A stretch of DNA of 64,000 nt from Alistipes sp. (GCA_020026395.1 JAHHQM010000005.1:62001-126000); one strand, 5' to 3'; numbered from the stretch's first letter, positions 8,169 to 17,013 are shown. Notes: generated from the letters alone by a model not told the origin. Numbers and translations: made by a program.

Positions 8169-9656
8169 TTAGTAGCTTCTTGCGAAGAGCACACGACGGT
8201 GCGAGGGTTTGCCCGTGAAGACGCACTTGCCCTCCTCTTCGGGAGCATCGAACGGGATACAACGGATCGTAGCCTTGGTAGCCTCCTTGATGGCAACCTC
8301 GGTCTCGACCGTACCGTCCCAGTGAGCCAGGATGAAACCACCCTTCTCGTCCAGCACGCGCTTGAACTCGTCCCACGTATCGACCTTCGTGATCATCGAG
8401 TTGCGGTAGTTGAGTGCCTTGTTGAAGATGTTCTGCTGGATCTCGGTCATGAGGCCTTCGATGCGCTCCACAAGCCCCTCCTGCGATACGGTGGTCTTCT
8501 CCAGCGTATCACGGCGAACCAATTCGATGGTGTTGTTCTCCACGTCGCGCGGCCCCATGGCCAGACGAACGGGAACACCCTTCAACTCATACTCGGCAAA
8601 CTTGAAGCCCGAACGTACGTTGTCGCGGTCGTCGATCTTGACGCTGATACCTTTGGCGCGCAACTGCTCGGCGATCTTCTCGAAACGACCCTTGATGTCC
8701 TCCAACTGCTCCAGACCCTTGTAGATCGGCACCATGACGACCTGAATCGGGGCGAGTTTCGGGGGCAGTACCAGACCGTTGTTGTCCGAGTGCGACATGA
8801 TCAGAGCACCCATAAGACGGGTCGAAACACCCCACGAGGTAGCCCAAACATACTCCAGTTTACCCTCCTTGTTGATGTATTTCACATCGAATGCCTTGGC
8901 GAAGTTCTGCCCCAGGAAGTGCGACGTACCGCTCTGCAGTGCCTTACCGTCCTGCATCAGAGCCTCGATCGTCAGCGTATCCTCGGCACCGGCAAAACGC
9001 TCGTTGGGCGATTTGTGACCGACGATCACAGGTACCGACATCCACTCCTCGGCGAATTTGCGGTAAACCTCGATCATCTTTTCGGCTTCGGCGATGGCCT
9101 CCTCACGGGTTGCGTGGGCGGTGTGCCCCTCCTGCCACAGGAACTCGGCCGTACGCAGGAACAGACGCGTACGCATCTCCCAACGAACGACATTTGCCCA
9201 CTGGTTGCACAGGATGGGCAGGTCGCGGTATGACTGAATCCAGTTCTTGTAGGTGTTCCAGATGATGGTCTCCGAAGTCGGGCGGACGATCAGTTCCTCC
9301 TCGAGTTTGGCATCGGGATCGACGATCACGTTACCCTTGTGCTCGGGGTCGTTCTTCAGACGGTAGTGCGTCACGACGGCACACTCCTTGGCGAAGCCCT
9401 CCACGTGGTGAGCCTCCTTCGAGAAGAACGATTTGGGGATAAACAACGGGAAGTAGGCGTTCTGGTGACCCGTTTCCTTAAACATCTTGTCCAGCGCATC
9501 GTGCATCTTCTCCCAAATGGCATAACCATAAGGTTTGATGACCATACAACCGCGGACCGCCGAACTCTCGGCCAAACCTGCTTTTACGACCAGATCGTTG
9601 TACCACTGCGAGTAGTTGTCCTCCGATTTGGTGAGGTCTTTCAATTCCTTAGCCAT
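8169..9656 (-). CDS. proS: Prolyl-tRNA synthetase, short archaeal/eukaryotic type
   Basis: A class II synthetase of 495 residues that activates proline and charges tRNA-Pro. It begins MAKELKDLTKSEDNYSQWYN and contains motif 1 around IKPYGYAIWEKMHD, motif 2 with the TRLFLRTAEFLWQEGHTAH loop, and motif 3 around GVSTRLMGALIMSHSDNNGLVLPPKLAP. An anticodon-binding domain (QVVMVPIYKG onward) and a C-terminal zinc-type extension ending ARSY follow. It lacks the roughly 180-residue editing insert of the long bacterial form, and the terminal Tyr is typical of the type 3 enzyme found in Bacteroidetes. A TATATTTG box lies upstream. The window also holds a tRNA-Pro gene. Confidence 0.96.
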   Translation of the reverse strand: MAKELKDLTKSEDNYSQWYNDLVVKAGLAESSAVRGCMVIKPYGYAIWEKMHDALDKMFKETGHQNAYFPLFIPKSFFSKEAHHVEGFAKECAVVTHYRLKNDPEHKGNVIVDPDAKLEEELIVRPTSETIIWNTYKNWIQSYRDLPILCNQWANVVRWEMRTRLFLRTAEFLWQEGHTAHATREEAIAEAEKMIEVYRKFAEEWMSVPVIVGHKSPNERFAGAEDTLTIEALMQDGKALQSGTSHFLGQNFAKAFDVKYINKEGKLEYVWATSWGVSTRLMGALIMSHSDNNGLVLPPKLAPIQVVMVPIYKGLEQLEDIKGRFEKIAEQLRAKGISVKIDDRDNVRSGFKFAEYELKGVPVRLAMGPRDVENNTIELVRRDTLEKTTVSQEGLVERIEGLMTEIQQNIFNKALNYRNSMITKVDTWDEFKRVLDEKGGFILAHWDGTVETEVAIKEATKATIRCIPFDAPEEEGKCVFTGKPSHRRVLFARSY

Positions 9657-9694
9657 ATTATTTCGTTTTAAACAATTAATTCTTTAAGAATTTG

Positions 9695-9702
9695 CAAATA
9701 TA
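9695..9702 (-). promoter_or_regulatory. -7 box of proS promoter
   Basis: TATATTTG on the minus strand, 39 nt before the proS ATG. No good TTTG lies at the expected distance upstream, so support rests on the -7 box alone. Confidence 0.45.
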
Positions 9703-9748
9703 CAAAAATTTGGAGAGGTAATCCATTTATCAATCAGGTTTTTTACAC

Positions 9749-11593
9749 TTATCTGCGGGCGATATCGCGATAGGTGGTCTGCAACATAACCTCTCCGATT
9801 TGGCGCAAACGGGGGTTCGTGTCGCGGATGACGCGCCCCGAGGTGCAGTCGAAGACAAACTCTCCCTCGGCATCCGTCACGCCGAAACCGTTGTTGAAGG
9901 CGTAGTAGCCGAATTTGTGGGGCGGTGCGGGGGCGAAAATATCCTTGCTGTAGTCGTAATCCGAATGGTCGATGCCCATCTGTCCGAGCAGCGTGGCGGC
10001 GATGTCGATCTGCGAGGCATACTCCTCCACCACACGCTTCTCGCGTACCGCTCCACCCGTCATAATCAGCGGAATACGGTGACGCAACGGCGCATTGTAC
10101 TCCAGATTTTCGGGATAGGGATAGCCGTGATCGGCCACCAGCACCACCAGCAGGTTGTCCCACGCCTCGGACGTACGCCAGCGGTCGAGCATCTCTCCGA
10201 GATGTTTGTCGCTGAACGACACGGCATTGAGCATCGGGTGTTCGTATTTGTGGTAAGGCACATCGAAGGGCATGTGACTGCTCAACGTGAGGAATCCGAC
10301 AAGGAACGGCGCTTCGCTTTCGCGGCTCAGGCGCAACACCTCGTCGCCCACATAGGCACACATCGTCTCGTCGTTCCACCCCCATTTCGACATCGGGGCA
10401 TCGAACGACAAGTCCTTCTGCCAAACCAACCGCTCCCAACCCGTGGCATACATATAGGAGGACTGATCCGTAAAATTCAGATCCCCGCCGTAGTAGAACG
10501 AGGTGGAATACCCTTCGCGCTTCAGCGAACGGGCGATCGAAGGCAGGTTGCGGCTCTTGCCCGGGAGTTTCATGATCGAGATGGAGGTCTGCGCGGGGAA
10601 ACCGCTCAAGACGGCCACCTCACCGCGATCCGTACGGAACGAATTGGCAAACATATTCTCAAACCACACGCCCTCGGCCTTGTAACGGTCGAGATTGGGC
10701 ATGACACGCTCGCCAACGGCATCGGTCTCCATGATCGTACGGGCGAAACTCTCCAGAAGGACCACCACCACATTGGGGCGTTTGTGGGTCAAAAGTTCGA
10801 CCGTCGGCGCGACGGACACGGCATTTCCACGCAACGAATCGAACAACCGTGCGCACTCCTCATCCGAACGGAAGGCGTATTCCGAGGCATAGTCCTGCCG
10901 CTTGCCCAGCGAATGGAGGAACGAAAAGACGGGATTCGTTGCGGCATGATTCAGGAACATATTAGACGAGAAGTAGGCCTTCGACACATTGGCGGTCGAT
11001 TCGCCCACACCACCACGGATGGCCAGGAAATCCAATCCGCCCAAGAAAAGTCCCGCAAGGGTCAGCCATGCGGCCGTGCGACGCGGCAGGACGGGTTCTC
11101 CGTCAAACAGGTCGGCCACATGGCGGTAACACCACATCATGCCCCATGCCCACACGGCAAACAGCGCAAATCCCGACAATCCCGTCACCCAGTCCACACT
11201 GGCGGCGGCATCCTTCGGATCGGTCAGATAGATCAGGACGGTGGCATCGATGCGGAATCCCCAGTGTTCGTAAAGTCCCAGATCGACCGCGAAGATGGCG
11301 GCCGTCAGCATCGACACGGCATAGAGCCATACGCGCATGACCTTCGTCCAGATGCGCTCGGGCATCCGTCCCCACAACGAGGCAATGGTCAGAAGCAGAG
11401 GCACGGCCGTGACATAGCCCGCCAGCGTCACATCATGCGTCAGTCCGTACCACACCACCCGAAACCAATCCGCGGCCGAGGCATCCCCCGCCGCCGACCA
11501 GTAACGCAGCAGAAAAACGGGTTTCTGCAAAGCCATCATCAGGACAGTCACCCCGAACAGGGCGAACACAAAGGTTGTTTTCTTGCGAATCAT
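9749..11593 (-). CDS. LtaS-like sulfatase-fold membrane phosphotransferase
   Basis: A 614-residue protein with about five N-terminal membrane helices (roughly residues 7-25, 55-75, 88-108, 140-160, 178-196) and an extracytoplasmic alkaline-phosphatase/sulfatase-fold domain from about 270. Landmarks are RPNVVVVLLESF (first metal-binding Glu), NMFANSFRTDRGEVAVLSGFPAQTSISIM in which the Thr-equivalent nucleophile region reads FRTDRGE, and LVADHGYPYPENLEYNAPLRHRIPLIM with the conserved DHG metal site. The family includes lipoteichoic acid synthases and phosphoglycerol/phosphoethanolamine transferases. A Gram-negative lacks LTA, so the likely role is modification of an envelope glycan or lipid. 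It has no partner gene; it lies downstream of the upp terminator. Confidence 0.88.
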   Translation of the reverse strand: MIRKKTTFVFALFGVTVLMMALQKPVFLLRYWSAAGDASAADWFRVVWYGLTHDVTLAGYVTAVPLLLTIASLWGRMPERIWTKVMRVWLYAVSMLTAAIFAVDLGLYEHWGFRIDATVLIYLTDPKDAAASVDWVTGLSGFALFAVWAWGMMWCYRHVADLFDGEPVLPRRTAAWLTLAGLFLGGLDFLAIRGGVGESTANVSKAYFSSNMFLNHAATNPVFSFLHSLGKRQDYASEYAFRSDEECARLFDSLRGNAVSVAPTVELLTHKRPNVVVVLLESFARTIMETDAVGERVMPNLDRYKAEGVWFENMFANSFRTDRGEVAVLSGFPAQTSISIMKLPGKSRNLPSIARSLKREGYSTSFYYGGDLNFTDQSSYMYATGWERLVWQKDLSFDAPMSKWGWNDETMCAYVGDEVLRLSRESEAPFLVGFLTLSSHMPFDVPYHKYEHPMLNAVSFSDKHLGEMLDRWRTSEAWDNLLVVLVADHGYPYPENLEYNAPLRHRIPLIMTGGAVREKRVVEEYASQIDIAATLLGQMGIDHSDYDYSKDIFAPAPPHKFGYYAFNNGFGVTDAEGEFVFDCTSGRVIRDTNPRLRQIGEVMLQTTYRDIARR

Positions 11594-11629
11594 ATCCTAA
11601 AAAATAGTGGGAAACAACTCCCGTAAACG

Positions 11630-11692
11630 AAAAAAGACCCCCGTCTTCGGTTTCGCACACGGGGAAACCAAAGTCAAATGGGGGTCGTTATG
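11630..11692 (-). terminator. Branched terminator of hflX-upp
   Basis: On the minus strand GACCCCC pairs with GGGGGTC, an inner TTTGGTTTC pairs with GAAACCGAA, and the outer stem is followed by TTTTTT. Confidence 0.75.
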
Positions 11693-11703
11693 ATTTTGTC
11701 GGA

Positions 11704-12360
11704 TCAGATCTTCTCGCCATAGGCCAGATCGCCCGCATCACCGATGCCGGGGACGATGTACGAACGCGAGGTAAGCTCCTGATCGACGGCAGCCACCCAC
11801 AGTTCGGTGGTGTCGTGGGGCATGTGCTGTTTTACGTAGTCCACGCCCTGCTCGCTGGCGATGACGGCTGCAAGGTGGGTGTAGGCAGGCATTCCGCCGC
11901 GCTCACACAGTGCCTCCCAGGCCAGAACCATCGACGAACCGGTGGCCAGCATCGGATCGACCAACAAAAGGGTCTTACCCTCCAGCATACCACACGAGAT
12001 ATATTCGACCTTGACGGTGAAACTGCCGTCCTTCTTGCTCTTGCGGTAGGCCGAAATGAACGCATTTCCGGCGTCGTCGTAGTAGTTCAGAAAACCCTGG
12101 TGGAAGGGAAGTCCCGCACGCAGAATGGTCGCCACGACCAGATTGTCGCCGATCTCGCGTACGGAAGCCTCGCCGAGCGGAGTCTCGACGATGTGTTCCT
12201 CGTAATTCAGCGTCTTCGACACCTCATAGGCCATGATCTCGCCGATGCGCTCCAAGTTGCGGCGGAAACGCATCGAATCCTGCTGGATGTTCTTGTCGCG
12301 GATCTGGCGAATGAATTTGTTCAGCACGGTATCCTGCTCATTGAGCACGTGTACAGTCAT
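11704..12360 (-). CDS. upp: Uracil phosphoribosyltransferase
   Basis: A 218-residue type I phosphoribosyltransferase of pyrimidine salvage, converting uracil and PRPP to UMP in the cytoplasm. Diagnostic features are the PRPP-binding motif LLLVDPMLATGSSM (about residues 130-143), the upstream RAGLPFHQGF flexible-loop region and the C-terminal YIVPGIGDAGDLAYGEK uracil-binding segment, which is nearly invariant in Upp. It lies 12 nt downstream of hflX and shares its terminator, so the two form one unit. The start at 12360 (MTVHVLNEQD) gives the usual length, slightly longer at the N-terminus than E. coli Upp. Confidence 0.96.
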   Translation of the reverse strand: MTVHVLNEQDTVLNKFIRQIRDKNIQQDSMRFRRNLERIGEIMAYEVSKTLNYEEHIVETPLGEASVREIGDNLVVATILRAGLPFHQGFLNYYDDAGNAFISAYRKSKKDGSFTVKVEYISCGMLEGKTLLLVDPMLATGSSMVLAWEALCERGGMPAYTHLAAVIASEQGVDYVKQHMPHDTTELWVAAVDQELTSRSYIVPGIGDAGDLAYGEKI

Positions 12361-12372
12361 AGTTTGTATGTT

Positions 12373-13587
12373 TTAGTAGAGAAAATTATTGAACGGATAG
12401 CGTCCCGCATGAATCTCGCGCACCATGCCGTAGAGATCCGAACGGAACTTTTCGATGTTAATCTTCTCGCGTGCCGACAGGAAAATCGACGGTTCGTCGG
12501 TACGGGCGAACCACGTCTGCTTCAGATCGTCCAGCGAGCGGTTTTCCTTCGTGGCGGGGGTCAGATCGTCCTCGTCTTTCTTCACATAGGTATAGGCATC
12601 GACCTTGTTGAAGACCAGATAGACGGGTTTGTTGCCCGCACCGATCTCCTGAAGGGTCTGCTTCACCACGTCGATCTGCTCCTCGAACTGCGGATGCGAA
12701 ATATCGACCACGTGGATCAGCAGGTCGGCCTCACGCACCTCGTCCAACGTCGATTTGAACGACTCGATCAGCTCCGTGGGCAGTTTGCGGATAAACCCGA
12801 CCGTATCCGACATCAGGAACGGCAGGTTGTCGAAGACCACCTTGCGCACCGTCGTATCCAGCGTCGCAAAGAGTTTGTTCTCGGCAAACACATCGCTCTT
12901 CGAGATGAGGTTCATCAGCGTCGATTTACCCACGTTGGTGTACCCCACCAGCGCCACACGCACCATATGACCGCGGTTCGAACGCTGCACGGCCATCTGC
13001 TTGTCGATCTTCTGGAGATCCTCCTTGAGTTTGGCAATGCGGTTGCGGATGTTACGGCGGTCGGTCTCGATCTCGCGCTCACCGGCACCGCCACGGGTTC
13101 CCGTACCACCTCGCTGACGTTCGAGGTGCGTCCACATACCCGACAGGCGGGGCAACATATATTCGTAGTTGGCCAGCTGCACCTGCGTCTTGGCGTAGGC
13201 CGTGCGGGCACGCGAAAGGAAAATATCCAGAATAAGGCGCGTACGGTCCAACACGCGGCAGGGCATTGCCTGCTCGATGTTGCGGGTCTGCGACGGCGAG
13301 AGTTCGTCGTCGAAGATCACCACGTCGATCTCCTCTTCCTTACACCAGTCGGCAATCTCCTGCAACTTACCCGGCCCCACGTAGATACGTGCCGAGGGTT
13401 GCGCCAGACGCTGCGTGAAGCGTTTGACCGTCTCGATTCCGGCCGTCTCGGCCAGAAATTCCAACTCGTCGAGGTACTCCGCAATGCGCGACGGATCGTC
13501 CTTGTCGCGGATGACCGCAACGACCACGGCACGTTCGGGACGCACCTCCTCGGCGGAAGGTATGGTTTTATTGTTTTCGTTACTCAT
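12373..13587 (-). CDS. hflX: GTPase HflX
   Basis: A 404-residue ribosome-associated GTPase that splits stalled or stressed 70S ribosomes. The N-terminal nucleotide-binding domain contains the glycine-rich ARIYVGPGKLQEIADW segment and the LSPSQTRNIE helix; a linker with RQRGGTGTRGGAGEREIE follows. The G domain has G1 GYTNVGKSTLMN, G2/G3 around DTTVRKV and DTVGFIRKLP, and G4 NKVD. The short C-terminal region after the G domain ends at GRYPFNNFLY. It is the first gene of an hflX-upp unit. Length and motif order are standard. Confidence 0.95.
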   Translation of the reverse strand: MSNENNKTIPSAEEVRPERAVVVAVIRDKDDPSRIAEYLDELEFLAETAGIETVKRFTQRLAQPSARIYVGPGKLQEIADWCKEEEIDVVIFDDELSPSQTRNIEQAMPCRVLDRTRLILDIFLSRARTAYAKTQVQLANYEYMLPRLSGMWTHLERQRGGTGTRGGAGEREIETDRRNIRNRIAKLKEDLQKIDKQMAVQRSNRGHMVRVALVGYTNVGKSTLMNLISKSDVFAENKLFATLDTTVRKVVFDNLPFLMSDTVGFIRKLPTELIESFKSTLDEVREADLLIHVVDISHPQFEEQIDVVKQTLQEIGAGNKPVYLVFNKVDAYTYVKKDEDDLTPATKENRSLDDLKQTWFARTDEPSIFLSAREKINIEKFRSDLYGMVREIHAGRYPFNNFLY

Positions 13588-13626
13588 TGTCTTATATTCG
13601 GGGCAGGGAATGGCTGCCTTTTAGGT

Positions 13627-13666
13627 AAAAATAAGGGTATCCGCCCGAAAGCAAGATACCCTTAGA
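13627..13666 (-). terminator. Terminator of tonB
   Basis: On the minus strand AAGGGTATC pairs with GATACCCTT across a 13-nt loop, followed by ATTTTTA. Confidence 0.8.
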
Positions 13667-13685
13667 ATCAATGTCGCGGCATCTG

Positions 13686-14375
13686 TTAGTTCGCCAGGCG
13701 GAACTGAACAGGCAACGTATATTTTACACGTACCGGACGGTTACGCTGTTTACCGGGCGTCCATTTGGGCGAGGTTTTCAGCACGCGGATAGCCTCCTCC
13801 GACAGCGAACGGTCGGGGGTCTTCAGCACTTCGATGTTGGTCAGACGACCGTCACGCTCGATCACGAACATCAGGACAACTACACCCTGGATACCGTTCT
13901 CCTGAGCGATCGCAGGATAGTTCACGCTCTTCTGAACCCAGTTACGGAACGTATTGAGGTCTCCACCCTGGAAGGTAGGCAACACCTCGACGGCGGCACT
14001 CATGAAGGGGGTATCGTCCTCGATCACCTCCTCTTCAACGGCAACCTCCTGAATAATATCGGTATCCTCATCGAAATCGACGAAATCGACATCGGTGGAG
14101 ATCTTCGTATCGTTGGTTACGACCTGAAGAATGTCGGCAAGCGCCTTAACCTGTACCTTTTCGGGCATTTGGGGCGGCTTCTGGTCCTGACGGGTGATCT
14201 CGGTGATCTCCTCCTCGATCGGGCCGTAGTTCATGTCCAGTTTCTCAATTTTCTTCTCGGCCGGCGAATAAGCGAACGCAAGGATTACAAGGCCAAGCGC
14301 TACAACCAGACCGATTTCAAGCAAAAGACCTCGTTTGTTTTGCAGGTCTGCTTTGGGCGATTTCTTGATTTCCAT
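13686..14375 (-). CDS. tonB: TonB family energy transducer
   Basis: A 229-residue inner-membrane protein carrying proton-motive energy from ExbB/ExbD to outer-membrane receptors. Residues 17-36 form the single membrane anchor (LLLEIGLVVALGLVILAFAY). The periplasmic part includes an acidic stretch (VDFDEDTDIIQEVAVEEEV) rather than the classic proline-rich spacer, although PEKVQVK and QKPPQMP remain. The C-terminal TonB domain covers about residues 145-229 (NYPAIAQENGIQGVVVLMFVIERDGR..., PDRSLSEEAIRVLKTSPKWTPGKQ) and ends in the receptor-contacting LPVQFRL strand. It is monocistronic. The only ExbB/ExbD genes in the window are 12 kb away. Confidence 0.92.
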   Translation of the reverse strand: MEIKKSPKADLQNKRGLLLEIGLVVALGLVILAFAYSPAEKKIEKLDMNYGPIEEEITEITRQDQKPPQMPEKVQVKALADILQVVTNDTKISTDVDFVDFDEDTDIIQEVAVEEEVIEDDTPFMSAAVEVLPTFQGGDLNTFRNWVQKSVNYPAIAQENGIQGVVVLMFVIERDGRLTNIEVLKTPDRSLSEEAIRVLKTSPKWTPGKQRNRPVRVKYTLPVQFRLAN

Positions 14376-14505
14376 CTATTCTTTTAATTTAATTTGTTGC
14401 AACTTCACACCGCAACGGCGCACCGACAAGCACGCTATGCACCACAAATATATGGATAAAAATTCAAAAAAGGAGCATCCCGCAAAAAAATCTTTATTTT
14501 TTGTC

Positions 14506-14513
14506 TATTTTTG
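14506..14513 (+). promoter_or_regulatory. -7 box of rlmN promoter
   Basis: TATTTTTG lies 29 nt upstream of the rlmN ATG at 14543. No TTTG is found at 19-21 nt upstream, so only the -7 box supports it. A box here means the in-frame ATG at 14501 would lie upstream of the transcript start. Confidence 0.45.
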
Positions 14514-14542
14514 TCCCGCAAACGAACCTTCATCACGCGAAA

Positions 14543-15574
14543 ATGGAACAAAAAGAGACACTTTACGGTAAAAATCCCGAAGAACTTGCCGCCGTATGTG
14601 CCCGTTTGGGCATGCCGCGATTTGCGGCCAAACAGCTTGCGCAATGGCTCTATCGGAAACACACCGAACAACCCGAACTGATGACCAACATCTCGGGAGC
14701 TCACCGCGAACAACTCGCCCGTGAATTTTCACCGGCACTGTCCGCTCCCGTGCGTTGCTCGACCTCCACGGACGGCACCAAGAAGTACCTCTTCCGCATC
14801 GACGGCGGCCATTACATCGAGTCGGCCTACATTCCCGACCGCGACCGTGCCACGCTGTGCGTTTCGTCGCAGGCGGGATGCCGCATGCACTGCGCCTTCT
14901 GCGCCACGGGGCGTCAGGGGCTGCAACGCTCGCTGACGGCGGCCGAGATCCTCAACCAGATCGTCTCGCTGCCCGAACGCGACCGCCTTACCAACCTCGT
15001 ATTCATGGGTATGGGCGAACCGCTCGACAACTACGACAACGTGTTGCGTGCCCTTCAGATCCTCACGTCGGATTGGGGTTTCGGCTGGTCGCCCACGCGC
15101 ATCACCCTTTCGACGGCGGGTGTCGTGCCGAACCTGAAACGCTTTCTCGACGAAACGGATGTCCATCTGGCCGTCAGCCTCCACAACCCGTTCCACGAGG
15201 AACGCCTCGAGATCATGCCCATCGAACGCGCATGGGGCATCTGGGAGGTGGCCGACCTGTTGCGTCAGTACGATTTCACGCACCAGCGCCGCGTGTCGTT
15301 TGAATATATTGTATTGGAGGGAAGAAACGATTCGCCGCGCCACATCAAGGAGTTGTGTCGCCTTTTGGACGGCATCAAATGCCGCATCAACCTCATCCGA
15401 TTCCACAAGATCCCCGATTCGCCGTTCTACTCGCCCGACAACGAACACATGATCCGTTTCCGCGACACGCTGACGGCAAAAGGCATCCAGACCACCATCC
15501 GCGCCTCGCGTGGCGAGGACATTCAGGCGGCCTGCGGTCTGTTGAGTACCGAGGAGGAGAACCGCACGATGTAA
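14543..15574 (+). CDS. rlmN: 23S rRNA A2503 / tRNA A37 methyltransferase RlmN
   Basis: A 343-residue radical-SAM methylase that puts a methyl group on C2 of adenosine 2503 of 23S rRNA and A37 of some tRNAs. The start MEQKETLYGK at 14543 is preferred over an in-frame ATG 42 nt upstream that overlaps the promoter box. The N-terminal helical domain (RFAAKQLAQWLYRKH) precedes the SQAGCRMHCAFCATGRQG motif with iron-sulfur cysteines C113, C117 and C120; the C-terminal AACGLL holds the methyl-carrying Cys331. GMGEPLDNY and LSTAG are family motifs. The gene is followed by a strong terminator. Confidence 0.95.
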   Translation: MEQKETLYGKNPEELAAVCARLGMPRFAAKQLAQWLYRKHTEQPELMTNISGAHREQLAREFSPALSAPVRCSTSTDGTKKYLFRIDGGHYIESAYIPDRDRATLCVSSQAGCRMHCAFCATGRQGLQRSLTAAEILNQIVSLPERDRLTNLVFMGMGEPLDNYDNVLRALQILTSDWGFGWSPTRITLSTAGVVPNLKRFLDETDVHLAVSLHNPFHEERLEIMPIERAWGIWEVADLLRQYDFTHQRRVSFEYIVLEGRNDSPRHIKELCRLLDGIKCRINLIRFHKIPDSPFYSPDNEHMIRFRDTLTAKGIQTTIRASRGEDIQAACGLLSTEEENRTM

Positions 15575-15592
15575 AATTTCCGATTGAATATA

Positions 15593-15631
15593 GAAACACC
15601 CGAGCCGTTTTGGTTCGGGTGTTTTTTTTTT
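15593..15631 (+). terminator. Terminator of rlmN
   Basis: Stem AAACACCCGA / TTCGGGTGTTT with a short loop, followed by at least eight Ts. Confidence 0.9.
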
Positions 15632-15651
15632 GCGGGGTTCGGTGCAGGGCA

Positions 15652-15688
15652 CAAAAAAATCCCCGATACCTTTCAGTATCGGGGATCA
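15652..15688 (-). terminator. Terminator of tRNA-Pro
   Basis: On the minus strand ATCCCCGATAC pairs perfectly with GTATCGGGGAT across six bases and is followed by TTTTTTT, starting 8 nt past the tRNA 3' end. Confidence 0.9.
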
Positions 15689-15695
15689 TCGAAAT

Positions 15696-15773
15696 TGGTC
15701 GGGATGACAAGATTCGAACTTGCGACCACTCGCCCCCCAGACGAGTACTCTAACCGGACTGAGCTACATCCCG
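15696..15773 (-). tRNA. tRNA-Pro (anticodon GGG)
   Basis: A 78-nt cloverleaf including an encoded CCA. The acceptor stem is CGGGATG / CATCCCG, the D arm closes with GCTC / GAGT, the anticodon stem is CTCGT / GCGAG with loop CTGGGGG (anticodon GGG, reading CCC and CCU), and the T arm is GCAAG-TTCGAAT-CTTGT. The discriminator is A. A perfect TTTG-N19-TATATTTG promoter precedes it and a strong terminator follows. Confidence 0.96.
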
Positions 15774-15788
15774 TATCTTTTCGGAGTG

Positions 15789-15819
15789 CAAATATACGGC
15801 ACATTTTCATATTCACAAA
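15789..15819 (-). promoter_or_regulatory. Promoter of tRNA-Pro
   Basis: On the minus strand TTTG (15819-15816), 19 nt, then TATATTTG (15796-15789), 15 nt before the tRNA 5' end. Matches the Bacteroidetes primary-sigma consensus fully. Confidence 0.85.
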
Positions 15820-15839
15820 TTTTTTTCAAGTTTTTTTTC

Positions 15840-15847
15840 TATATTTG
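15840..15847 (+). promoter_or_regulatory. -7 box abutting the start of the ABC importer operon
   Basis: TATATTTG ends only 5 nt before the ATG at 15853, so transcription from it would start at or next to the start codon. No good TTTG lies upstream, only T-rich sequence. Confidence 0.45.
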
Positions 15848-15852
15848 TCTCT

Positions 15853-17013
15853 ATGAAACGGATTTCAGCATACCTCAGCCTCCTGTTCGCCCTGCTTTTG
15901 ATGGGGTGCAACGGCTCAACAGGCCTCTCCAAGGCCGATTTTACGGAAAATGTCTATCATCCCGCCTACGCATCGGGATTTGATGTTTTTTCTCAAAAAA
16001 ATTCCGACGACGGGGAAAACACCTCGCATCTGGTCACCATCCGCAACCCGTGGCAGGGCGCAACCGACGTCGAGCAGCAGCTTCTGATCCTCCGCGGCGA
16101 GGACAAAGCGCCCGCCGATTTCGAGGGACAGGTGGTGCGCACACCGATCCGGAAGGTGGTCTGCCTCTCGTCGAGCTACGTGGCGATGTTCGACCGTGTG
16201 GGCGAAACCGACCGCGTGGTGGGCGTATCGGGCATCGACTACATCTCCAATCCGCGCATACAGGAGTTGCGCGCCGAGGGTAAGGTACACGACATCGGTT
16301 ACGATACGAACCTTAACTTCGAGCTTCTGACCTCGCTTGACCCCGACCTGGTTTTACTGTTCGGCATCACGGGCGAGAACAGCGTCCTCACGGGCAAACT
16401 CCGCGAGTTGTCCATTCCCTATATATATATAGGTGACTACATCGAGGAATCACCCCTCGGCAAAGCCGAATGGATGGTTCTGATCGGCGACCTGTGCGAC
16501 AAATTGGACGAGAGCCGCGCAACTTTTCAGGAGATTGCCGACCGCTACAACACGCTGAAGGAGAAGATCCGAGTCGATTCGACCACAAAACGCCCCTTGG
16601 TGATGCTCAACACACCCTACCGCGACACGTGGTTCATGCCGCCCGTAGGCAGTTACATGGTGCGTCTGATCGAGGATGCGGGCGGTAAGTACATCTATCC
16701 GCAGAACACTTCGGGACTTTCGAAAAGCATCGACATCGAGGAGGCCTACCTGCTGGCTACCCAGGCCGACGTATGGATCAATACGGGCATGTGGTCGTCG
16801 CTGGAGGATCTTCAGAACCAAGCCCCGAAATTCACCCGTGTGCCCTCGGTTGCCCACCGTCGCGTATGGAACAACAACCTGCGTGCCACCCCCGCGGGCG
16901 GTTCGGACTTCTGGGAATCGGGCGTCGTGAATCCCGATCTGGTGCTGGAGGATCTGCACCGACTGATGCTTGACGAAAAAGAGAATTACCACTACTACAA
17001 GCGCCTGGAGTAA
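15853..17013 (+). CDS. ABC transporter substrate-binding lipoprotein (FecB/BtuF type)
   Basis: A 386-residue periplasmic binding protein of the TroA-like superfamily that captures a metal chelate such as a siderophore, haem or cobalamin. The signal peptide MKRISAYLSLLFALLLMGCN ends in a lipobox with Cys19, so it is a lipoprotein. The N-lobe has RKVVCLSSSYVAMFDRVGETDRVVGV, a family hallmark, then IGYDTNLNFELLTSLDPDLVLLFG; a long helix joins it to the C-lobe (MLNTPYRDTWFMPPVGSYMVRLIEDAGG). Its stop codon overlaps the permease ATG by one base, making a three-gene importer operon. The ligand cannot be named from the sequence, and no TonB-dependent receptor lies beside it. Confidence 0.92.
   Translation: MKRISAYLSLLFALLLMGCNGSTGLSKADFTENVYHPAYASGFDVFSQKNSDDGENTSHLVTIRNPWQGATDVEQQLLILRGEDKAPADFEGQVVRTPIRKVVCLSSSYVAMFDRVGETDRVVGVSGIDYISNPRIQELRAEGKVHDIGYDTNLNFELLTSLDPDLVLLFGITGENSVLTGKLRELSIPYIYIGDYIEESPLGKAEWMVLIGDLCDKLDESRATFQEIADRYNTLKEKIRVDSTTKRPLVMLNTPYRDTWFMPPVGSYMVRLIEDAGGKYIYPQNTSGLSKSIDIEEAYLLATQADVWINTGMWSSLEDLQNQAPKFTRVPSVAHRRVWNNNLRATPAGGSDFWESGVVNPDLVLEDLHRLMLDEKENYHYYKRLE

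Noticed and set aside
7861..8172. A 103-codon frame in the gap before the proS terminator
   Set aside because: Pro/Arg/Ser low complexity, overlaps the terminator and has no conserved feature.
9800..13665. Long plus-strand open frames across the LtaS-like, upp and hflX genes
   Set aside because: Shadows of three well-supported minus-strand genes.
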